From Methanobacteriota archaeon (lineage in GTDB: Archaea > Thermoplasmatota > Poseidoniia > Poseidoniales > Thalassarchaeaceae): DNA of 46,711 nt. Below are positions 18,473 to 25,162 of this stretch, piece after piece. Positions within the stretch are counted from its first letter, which is position 1. Each line of letters opens with the position of its first letter. Where the stretch lies: positions 35,143 through 81,853 of the forward strand of contig PBMR01000007.1 in assembly GCA_002722735.1 (NCBI GenBank). The letters run 5' to 3'. The position numbers were made by a program, and so were the translations under genes. Under the pieces are notes generated by a model. It worked only from the letters and a program-made list of their open reading frames with translations. It was not told where the DNA came from and did no database searches.

Positions 18473-19429
18473 TTAGAGGTATAGAATGATGATGTAGGAC
18501 AAGTAGCCGAAGATCATCGTCGAACCGATGCCCTTGCCGATTTCTCGTTCCCCCAATAGCATGCCAGCAATGGCTCCCGAGGTTGCTAGGACTACCCAGA
18601 CGTCCCTCTCGGCAAAGGATCCGGAGATTCCCAAGCCCCCACCGATGATAGCCGTCAAACCGAGTATTCCGAGGATGTTGATTACATTCGATCCGAGGAC
18701 ATTGCCTATTGCCACCCCGCCCTGACCGCGCAGACCGGCTACCAGGGTCACTGCCAGTTCGGGGAGGGATGTGCCCAAGGCTACCATTGACAGCCCGATC
18801 ACCGCTTCGGAGATGCCGTAGCTCTCAGCAATTCCAGTAGCACCTTTGACGAGCAACTCAGCCCCAATCCAGATCATCCAACCCCCCGCAATGCAAGATG
18901 GTATGGCCAGATCCAAGCGATCGGGTAGCCAAGAGTGGCCGACCTCGACCTCCTCTCCGGTCCTAGTTGCATCGATGTATGCGTACCAGTAGTACCCCCC
19001 TAGAGCGATAACCATGCCGAAGCCAACCATCCGCGATAATTCCCCAATCAACACAATCGCCAGTAGAACCAGAGTTGCGACCATAACCGCAACAGAGTCC
19101 CTCTTGATTCCTTGATCCGGGTCGGAGCACACCCCGAGGACGGCAGCGGTTCCCAGGACTAGCATCACGTTAGCCACATTTGAGCCAATTACGCCACCCA
19201 CAGCAATCTCAGGCGAATTTTGCTTAACAGCCTCAAGTGCGACTGCAAGCTCGGGCAGTGACGTACCTACAGCAACTACAGTGAAACCGACCAGCAGAGG
19301 GGGAATCTGGAGTCTGCTTGAAATTCTAACTGCACCTTGTACAAGCCCCTCGCCCCCTCCCATCAGGAAGATGAAACCTATCAGGACGTACGCTGCATCC
19401 ACATCGCATTCTGCCGAAGTGGTACACAT
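18473..19429 (-). CDS. Calcium/sodium antiporter, CaCA family (YrbG-like)
   Basis: 318 aa, about ten membrane helices in two inverted halves. The two alpha repeats are clear: GTSLPELAV with GSNVANVMLVLG in the first half, and GTSLPELAV with GSNVINILGILG in the second. These proteins exchange Ca2+ (or other cations) for Na+ or K+ at the cytoplasmic membrane. The ATG at 19429 lies 31 nt past the E1 gene stop and 24 nt separate its stop from the MocA-like gene, so it may be part of the long minus-strand unit. Confidence 0.92.
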   Translation of the reverse strand: MCTTSAECDVDAAYVLIGFIFLMGGGEGLVQGAVRISSRLQIPPLLVGFTVVAVGTSLPELAVALEAVKQNSPEIAVGGVIGSNVANVMLVLGTAAVLGVCSDPDQGIKRDSVAVMVATLVLLAIVLIGELSRMVGFGMVIALGGYYWYAYIDATRTGEEVEVGHSWLPDRLDLAIPSCIAGGWMIWIGAELLVKGATGIAESYGISEAVIGLSMVALGTSLPELAVTLVAGLRGQGGVAIGNVLGSNVINILGILGLTAIIGGGLGISGSFAERDVWVVLATSGAIAGMLLGEREIGKGIGSTMIFGYLSYIIILYL

Positions 19430-19460
19430 GACTGTTTGCTAGGTGAGCTCGAGAATCAGG

Positions 19461-22358
19461 TCAAGCGCATGCTAACTCGATATGGCGCGAGACCAGTTCA
19501 GCCGAAGGAATCGTGTGATCCTCCAAAGTGGGGGAGAAGGGCACAGGGGTGTCTAGAGCCCCAATGACCACGGGAGGGCATTCCAAGCTCCAGAAAGCCT
19601 CTTCGATGACTCTGCTGCTGACTGTATGCCCCAGTCCCCCTGACCACTGCGACTCCTGCAGGACAAGCAGTTTTCCCGTACGACGAACCGACTCTACACA
19701 AGTCCTCGCGTCAAAGGGGACGAGCGTCCTGAGGTCAACGACTTCGACCTCAACACCCTTCTTGGAGGCCTCTGATGAAGCCTCCAAGGCAACGTGAACC
19801 ATCGCCCCCCAGGTAACTATGGTCAGATCCCTGCCCCCACGCACAATTCTCGCCTCACCGACAGAGGTCTGGCCCGCAGAGAGCCTCTGGTGTACGGATT
19901 CAGTGTCAACGAGCTGGTTGACCGACTTCCCCCACCCAGTCTTACCCCCTCTCAGACCGTACAGTCCGATGTGCTCTAGGTAGACTACCGGATCCGGCAA
20001 GGCGTGTGACTCGACCAGCAGGTCGTACGCGTCCTGAGGGGTGCTGGGGAACACGATAACGAGCCCGGGGTCGTTGATGAACCACGATTCGATCATATTG
20101 GCATGGAAGGGGCCACTGCGAGTCTTGGCTCCCAGGGGAATCCTCACGGTCATTGGAACCTCGCCGCCCCACCTCCACCGGAGTTGGGCAGCGTTGTTGA
20201 TCAATGGATTCATCGCAAGAGCCGCGAAGCCACCAAATTGGATCTCGGCCATGGGGCGCATCCCACCTAGTGCGGCTCCGGTAGCGGAATGGATTATGAT
20301 CGCCTCGGAAATGGGCATGTCCAGTAGTTTGTCCCGATGTCCCTTTGCCTTGAGAGGGAGGGTCATGCCGAAGGCCCCAGCAACCTCCATGTCCTCTCCC
20401 ATGAAGACGACCTTCTCTCCGTACTTCTCGGCAACAGCGGCCATTCCATTCTGGATGGCCCGACTGTATGTCCAGGAATTCGGGGCCTCGGAGAATTCCA
20501 TTGCCATCTCACCGGGGGCGAGAGGGGCTTCTCCACAGCCCCCCTCGAACTGAATCCTCTTGAGTTGCTGATCATGGCTGGGCGCATCGTGCAAAGAGGT
20601 GACACCCTTGGTCACCGAGTGCCCCACAGGCCATTCCATGTCCTCCAGTTCAGCCCTCGCGGCCTCGACCATCTCCTCCTCTTCTGCTGCCATTTCCACT
20701 AGGGAGCCCTCGCTCGCACCCAAGTGAATCAGGAGTTCCCTATGTTTGGGAACGGGATCCTTGTCTGCCCAGTAGGAGAGCAGTCCACGGTCGACGTAGC
20801 CAGGTGGATTGCCACTTGCAGCACCCAGATAGAGATCATCGTGGTGGTGCGCGTGACCGGAGCCCCGCATCGTCTCGACGTGAATCAGGGTGGCTCCACC
20901 ACCAGCCATGGCGAATTCACGAGCCACCGCTGTAGAGGAGTAGAACTTGGCTGGATCCGAGCCGTCGATAGTCCATGAGGGGATTCCCATAGCGTGCCCC
21001 TTGTCGCCGAAAGTCTCGGCTCCAGACTGGCATGAGACGAAGGTATCCAGTGCAATCTGGTTGTTCTGTATCATGTAGCAGATGGGGAGGCCACGGGCTC
21101 CGGCGAAGTTCATCGCCTCCCAGAACTCTCCACTGCTGCTGCAACCCTCGCCCACTGGAGCGAGGTGAAACCTGTCGATCCCTAGGCGCTTGGCGGCCAG
21201 AGCCAAGCCCGTGGATGTGGCGCTACCCACGGGAAGCGGTGCGGTGGGAGGCAGGACTCCCTTCTCCCAGTTACCGATATGCAGGTCCCTGCCACCACTT
21301 CCCGGATGACCGCCATCCATGCCGGAAGCGGATTTTCCCACTTGGGAAACCAGTACCTCGGAAGGGGTCTGACCCATTGCTAGCGCGAGTCCGAGATCAC
21401 GGATCATCGGTGCCACGATATCAGCTCTGTGACGTTCTTCAGGAGGTAAATCGACAGCCCTCCTTAACGAAGAGGCACATGCAGCAATGCCCTCCTGCCA
21501 CGTGGAACGGAAGCCCTTGCCACCGAAACTCCCACCGCCCGGAGTCGGCAAACCTGCGCCGAAGAGGTCCTTCAGATGCTCGTCTACCAACCTTGTCCGC
21601 GTCATCCATCGCTGCCATTCCATCCGTTGTTCGAGTGTTATGGAGGAATAGTGCGCAATTCTTCTCAAGCACAGAGAGACATCCAGCAAGAATCGCGCAG
21701 CACGCCGATTTAGGTAAAGCCCCCCAGACCTCATAGGAATAATTTCAGCCTTCTCAAGTGTTGCTAGTTGTGGTCCCAGAAGACGATCTGCCAGATGCTC
21801 ACTGATCTTATCCAGCAGACTGTTCGAGAACTCGTGGTACCCCCTCCCATCGAAGGTGGCAGGTGCACATCCCATATCCCAGCACTCCGCTATGGCATTC
21901 AGATGCCCGTCGTGTCGTTCAGCGATGAAAGTCAGCAACTCCCCTCTTGCCACACTGGAGCCAAGGGGCCGTGGAAAGGACAGTGGCGTACCCGCCCTCC
22001 AACCAGCACCCCAAATGACAGGCAAATCTGCTTGAGTAACCGCCTCAAGCAATTTGTTCGCCTCTCTGCCAAAGCGCTCAGACCGACCCCCCTCTCCTCT
22101 GTCCCTACGCCCTACTTCATCTTCCAGCTCATCCAAGCCTATTGCTGACCCCCTCTCCCAAATCTCGACGGTTCGCAAACGTCCCTGACCGGAACCGGAG
22201 CGATTGAGCGTCACTCTGATCCTTTCATCGCAGTTTCCGCACCTCCTGTCGAGATGGTTGATTCCTGCGTTCCTCGTCTTCCATACTTGATGCTTCGAGC
22301 AAGAGGGACATCTCCAGATGCCTTGACGTGCATAACTCATGTTGGAGCGATGGAGCAT
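19461..22358 (-). CDS. 2-oxoacid dehydrogenase E1, alpha-beta fusion with N-terminal zinc ribbon
   Basis: 965 aa from ATG 22358. Order of parts: a four-cysteine ribbon (Cys17, 20, 40, 43), a region of about 200 residues I do not recognise, E1 alpha (about 290-590) with the thiamine diphosphate motif GEGCSSSGEFWEAMNF ending in QNNQ, and E1 beta (about 625-965) with GEDMEVAGAFG and a transketolase C-terminal domain (LTIVTWGAMVHVAL). It would decarboxylate a branched-chain or other 2-oxoacid and acylate an E2 lipoyl domain, but no E2 or E3 gene is in the window. Start: ATG 22358 lies about 26 nt downstream of a TATA-like stretch (leaderless); ATG 22340 is possible and also keeps all four ribbon cysteines. 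Confidence 0.87.
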   Translation of the reverse strand: MLHRSNMSYARQGIWRCPSCSKHQVWKTRNAGINHLDRRCGNCDERIRVTLNRSGSGQGRLRTVEIWERGSAIGLDELEDEVGRRDRGEGGRSERFGREANKLLEAVTQADLPVIWGAGWRAGTPLSFPRPLGSSVARGELLTFIAERHDGHLNAIAECWDMGCAPATFDGRGYHEFSNSLLDKISEHLADRLLGPQLATLEKAEIIPMRSGGLYLNRRAARFLLDVSLCLRRIAHYSSITLEQRMEWQRWMTRTRLVDEHLKDLFGAGLPTPGGGSFGGKGFRSTWQEGIAACASSLRRAVDLPPEERHRADIVAPMIRDLGLALAMGQTPSEVLVSQVGKSASGMDGGHPGSGGRDLHIGNWEKGVLPPTAPLPVGSATSTGLALAAKRLGIDRFHLAPVGEGCSSSGEFWEAMNFAGARGLPICYMIQNNQIALDTFVSCQSGAETFGDKGHAMGIPSWTIDGSDPAKFYSSTAVAREFAMAGGGATLIHVETMRGSGHAHHHDDLYLGAASGNPPGYVDRGLLSYWADKDPVPKHRELLIHLGASEGSLVEMAAEEEEMVEAARAELEDMEWPVGHSVTKGVTSLHDAPSHDQQLKRIQFEGGCGEAPLAPGEMAMEFSEAPNSWTYSRAIQNGMAAVAEKYGEKVVFMGEDMEVAGAFGMTLPLKAKGHRDKLLDMPISEAIIIHSATGAALGGMRPMAEIQFGGFAALAMNPLINNAAQLRWRWGGEVPMTVRIPLGAKTRSGPFHANMIESWFINDPGLVIVFPSTPQDAYDLLVESHALPDPVVYLEHIGLYGLRGGKTGWGKSVNQLVDTESVHQRLSAGQTSVGEARIVRGGRDLTIVTWGAMVHVALEASSEASKKGVEVEVVDLRTLVPFDARTCVESVRRTGKLLVLQESQWSGGLGHTVSSRVIEEAFWSLECPPVVIGALDTPVPFSPTLEDHTIPSAELVSRHIELACA

Positions 22359-22376
22359 TAGTACAACAATTAATCG

Positions 22377-22513
22377 GTAGTTTAAGTCTAATTTAACCAC
22401 AACTAATCAATAATATTGTAAATCAGTAGCCAAAGTTTCACAATAATGTGTGTAATACAATCAATATTACCACAAATAAACATTGTATTATTGGAATAAT
22501 TACCACAATTAAT
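22377..22513 (-). promoter_or_regulatory. AT-rich intergenic region with repeated ACCACAA motifs and promoter of the E1 gene
   Basis: About 150 nt between the E1 gene and the MoeB-rhodanese gene is far more AT-rich than anything else here. ACCACAA followed by an A/T-rich tail occurs three times on the plus strand at 22396, 22469 and 22502 (the last overlaps the upstream stop codon). CAATAATATTG (22408-22418) is a perfect odd palindrome, and related CAAT/ATTG half-sites recur around 22439-22494. TATA-like sequence at 22379-22396 suits a start near 22358. It could be an operator cluster for the E1 gene and the genes behind it. Confidence 0.5.
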
Positions 22514-23639
22514 ATTTAGGAAAACTGGAATCTACGGTTTCTGACCATGCATAGATGCCCCCACTGAGGTTGTAGACCATGTTCCCCGGCCACCCATTAT
22601 CCGAGAGAAACTGGGCTACAGCAGTGGACCTGCGTCCAGTTCTACAGTAGATGACCACATCCCTGTCCTTTGGAATTTCCTCGATCCTCCCGGGAATCTG
22701 GCGATGTTGGATTCGCAGATCGGTGCCGTCTATCGAGACAATGCCCTCCTCGGCTGCCTTGCGGACGTCTAGGAGAAAAGGCATCCAACCGTTCTCAAGG
22801 CGGCTAACGTAGTCCGTAGGGCTAATTTCTGCGAACAAAGATTCTTTTGGCTTCTCGAGCGATGAAATTCGCACCCTATCCGGGCCGGCAGAGAAAGAAA
22901 GAGTGCGCATTTCCATAGTTAATGCGTCTATGGTGAGGAGCTTGCCACAGAGCGGGTCACCAATGCCCAGAACCGTCTTGATAGCCTCCGTTGCCTGTAT
23001 CGTCCCCACAAGTCCGGGAAGCACCCCAAGAACTCCTGCCTCTGCGCAGTTCGGGGCAAACTCAAGTGGTGGGCGTTTGGGGAACAGGTCGCGGTAATTC
23101 GGCCCATCATCAAAATTGAACGTCGAAACCTGCCCATCGAACCTGTGGATGCTTCCGAACACCCATGGTTTGCCTAAAACCTCACAAGCATCTCCTATCA
23201 AATATCGCGAATCGAAGTTATCGGTCCCGTCCAGCACCACATCGTATCTCTCGATGATGCCGAGGGCGTTGTCATGATCCAGCCTCTGCTCGATTGCCTC
23301 CACTAGGACGTCGGGATTGAGGTCTGAGACTCTCCTTGCCGCGGAAGACGCCTTGGACTCTCCAACTGTGGAAGTGCTATGGATGATCTGCCTCTGCAGA
23401 TTCGATAAACTGACCACATCGTGATCTACAATCCCAATCTTACCCACCCCAGCCGCTGCGAGATACAGCAATGCTGGGGAGCCAAGACCCCCCGCACCGA
23501 CAACGAGAACGGACGCCTCCAGCAGACGAGATTGTCCCTCTTCGCCGACATCTGGAAGGACGAGATGCCGAGCGTAGCGCTCTCTCTGAGCTTCATCAAG
23601 TCCATCAGGCACGGTTTGTCGAGGGTGTGTTCTGTCCAA
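22509..23639 (-). CDS. moeB: MoeB/ThiF-type E1-like adenylyltransferase fused to rhodanese
   Basis: 376 aa from TTG 23639 (GTG 23612 is an alternative). N-terminal Rossmann domain with GAGGLGSPA (48-56) and DGTDNF (137-142), catalytic Cys198 in APNCAEAG, and a C-terminal rhodanese domain with active site CRTGRRS (Cys332). This is the MOCS3/Uba4 architecture: it adenylates the C-terminus of a ubiquitin-like sulfur carrier and supplies sulfur, for molybdopterin synthesis or tRNA thiolation. The usual zinc CxxC near CYRCLFP is lost (NYRDLFP, 181-187) and I see no second CxxC. Its closeness to a molybdenum enzyme cluster favours the cofactor role. Confidence 0.9.
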   Translation of the reverse strand: MDRTHPRQTVPDGLDEAQRERYARHLVLPDVGEEGQSRLLEASVLVVGAGGLGSPALLYLAAAGVGKIGIVDHDVVSLSNLQRQIIHSTSTVGESKASSAARRVSDLNPDVLVEAIEQRLDHDNALGIIERYDVVLDGTDNFDSRYLIGDACEVLGKPWVFGSIHRFDGQVSTFNFDDGPNYRDLFPKRPPLEFAPNCAEAGVLGVLPGLVGTIQATEAIKTVLGIGDPLCGKLLTIDALTMEMRTLSFSAGPDRVRISSLEKPKESLFAEISPTDYVSRLENGWMPFLLDVRKAAEEGIVSIDGTDLRIQHRQIPGRIEEIPKDRDVVIYCRTGRRSTAVAQFLSDNGWPGNMVYNLSGGIYAWSETVDSSFPKY

Positions 23640-23663
23640 GTGTGCTTCGGTCAGACTGACTAG

Positions 23664-24077
23664 TCATGGCACGCCTGGTACGAGGAGCCGAACGGATGCA
23701 ACAAGGAAGCCAATTCGCCCCCATGCCCTTGTAATTGTCTTGGCCAACTCTGGGGCAATGTCCTTGCGGAATAGCAACAGGAGCAATCTGCGGATGAAAT
23801 TCTGCTCAAGGAACGAATCCGGCTTTGGTATGCCGCGTAGGTATCGTTCGAGGTCAGTAAGTATACAGAAACTGTCCCTGAAAAGCCACAGAAGCTCGGT
23901 TGAGCCGTAGATGATCACGACCCCCCAGAGCATCCAATCGTGGGGGCCGAGCCATGCGAAAGCACAGTAGAGAGTAATGCTGGTATGCAGGAGGTATACC
24001 CCATCGGCTATTTTGTGGCTCAGCCAGTTCCTTTCCTGCCAAGTGCTGGCGTCACCGAACACGTCGACGCGATCCAT
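23664..24077 (-). CDS. Small membrane protein, possibly DUF2784-like
   Basis: 137 aa with about three hydrophobic segments (roughly 27-45, 49-67 and 120-134). The middle part, STELLWLFRDSFCILTDLERYLRG, recalls the conserved core of DUF2784 proteins, but I hold this loosely. It starts 9 nt after the thioredoxin reductase stop and ends 24 nt before the MoeB-rhodanese gene, all on one strand, so it probably belongs to the trxB transcript. No catalytic motif is visible. Confidence 0.75.
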   Translation of the reverse strand: MDRVDVFGDASTWQERNWLSHKIADGVYLLHTSITLYCAFAWLGPHDWMLWGVVIIYGSTELLWLFRDSFCILTDLERYLRGIPKPDSFLEQNFIRRLLLLLFRKDIAPELAKTITRAWGRIGFLVASVRLLVPGVP

Positions 24078-24086
24078 TACAGGGCC

Positions 24087-25082
24087 TCAGCACTGGTCTT
24101 CCAACCACTTCTCGGCATCTATGGCTGCCTGGCAACCCATTCCAGCGGCTGTAATTGCCTGCCGGTAGCGCTTGTCGACGACGTCGCCAGCGGCAAAAAC
24201 TCCGGGCACGCTAGTCATGGTGTTCTCACTGTGGACGATATAGCCCTCTGCGTCGGTCTCGATTTGATTCCCAAGGAATCCGGTAATGGGCTTATGACCG
24301 ATGGCAATGAAAGCACCAGTGCATGAGATCTCCTCTATCGAGCCATCTCTGGGGTCCTCCATGATGGCCCCAGTGAGGCCGTTGTCGTCAGAGAGCCATC
24401 TCTTCACCTGTCTGAATGTCTTAATTTCGATATTTGGATGACTGGCGGCCCTCTCGTACATCACCTTCGAAGCCCGGAACCCCTCACGTCGGTGGACGAT
24501 GGTGACCTTGCTGGCGAAGCGAGTCAGGAATGTGGCCTCCTCCATGGCCGAGTCCCCTCCGCCGACGACGATAACCTCCTCCTCGCGGAAGAAAGCACCA
24601 TCACATGTGGCGCAGACCGAAATCCCCCTGCCCTTCTGCGCATCCTCACCCTCGACTCCGAGCCAGACAGCCTCGGCCCCGGTACAGACGATGATAGCCT
24701 CCGTCCGGATTTCCTCCCCCTCGACCCAAACGCCGAACGGTCGCTCAGAGAGGTCGACCCTCTCCACGTTCCTGTCTTGCACCTCAAGCCCGAAGCGCTC
24801 GGCTTGTTCTCTCATGTGGGCCATCATGGCAGCCCCCTCCACTCCTTGGGGGTACCCCGGGAAGTTCTCAACCTCGGAGGTGAGCATCAGTTGGCCGCCG
24901 GACATATATCCGGCGAACATGAGGGGGTCCAAGAGGGCCCGGGAGGAATACAAGCCAGCAGTGTATCCAGCAGGTCCAGATCCGATGATCACCAATTTGC
25001 GCACACCGTCGTCCACGAGCGTCCCCAATGGTGGGATGTCCTTCAACCCTGCCTCCGAAAAACTTCCGAAAACAACTCGCAC
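24087..25082 (-). CDS. trxB: Thioredoxin reductase
   Basis: 331 aa, FAD/NAD(P)H disulfide reductase. FAD motif GSGPAGYTAG (34-43), active-site CATC (Cys157, Cys160), second nucleotide motif VVGGGDSAMEEATFL, and C-terminal FAD contact GVFAAGDVVD are all intact. The GTG at 25082 opens the frame, but homologues begin close to KLVIIGSG, so GTG 25016 or GTG 25004 may be the real start and the first 22-26 residues may be leader. It is divergent from PEP synthase across 80 nt. The glutaredoxin at 35641 and this enzyme are the thiol-redox genes of the window. Confidence 0.92.
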   Translation of the reverse strand: MRVVFGSFSEAGLKDIPPLGTLVDDGVRKLVIIGSGPAGYTAGLYSSRALLDPLMFAGYMSGGQLMLTSEVENFPGYPQGVEGAAMMAHMREQAERFGLEVQDRNVERVDLSERPFGVWVEGEEIRTEAIIVCTGAEAVWLGVEGEDAQKGRGISVCATCDGAFFREEEVIVVGGGDSAMEEATFLTRFASKVTIVHRREGFRASKVMYERAASHPNIEIKTFRQVKRWLSDDNGLTGAIMEDPRDGSIEEISCTGAFIAIGHKPITGFLGNQIETDAEGYIVHSENTMTSVPGVFAAGDVVDKRYRQAITAAGMGCQAAIDAEKWLEDQC

Positions 25083-25128
25083 CGCTTTTCAGACTCAACA
25101 ATTATCTGTCTCCTATCGATGGTGCCGG

Positions 25129-25147
25129 CTAGGTCGCATGCGACTAG
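25129..25147. promoter_or_regulatory. Palindrome in the trxB-ppsA divergent intergenic region
   Basis: CTAG-G-TCGCATGCGA-CTAG: a perfect 10-bp palindrome flanked on both sides by CTAG with a single extra base. It lies 16-34 nt before the ppsA ATG and just downstream of an AT-rich TATA-like element (CAATTATC, about 25099-25106), so it would sit at or just after the likely transcription start of ppsA. Operator-like position; function inferred. Confidence 0.4.
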
Positions 25148-25162
25148 GGGAATTGGGAGATT

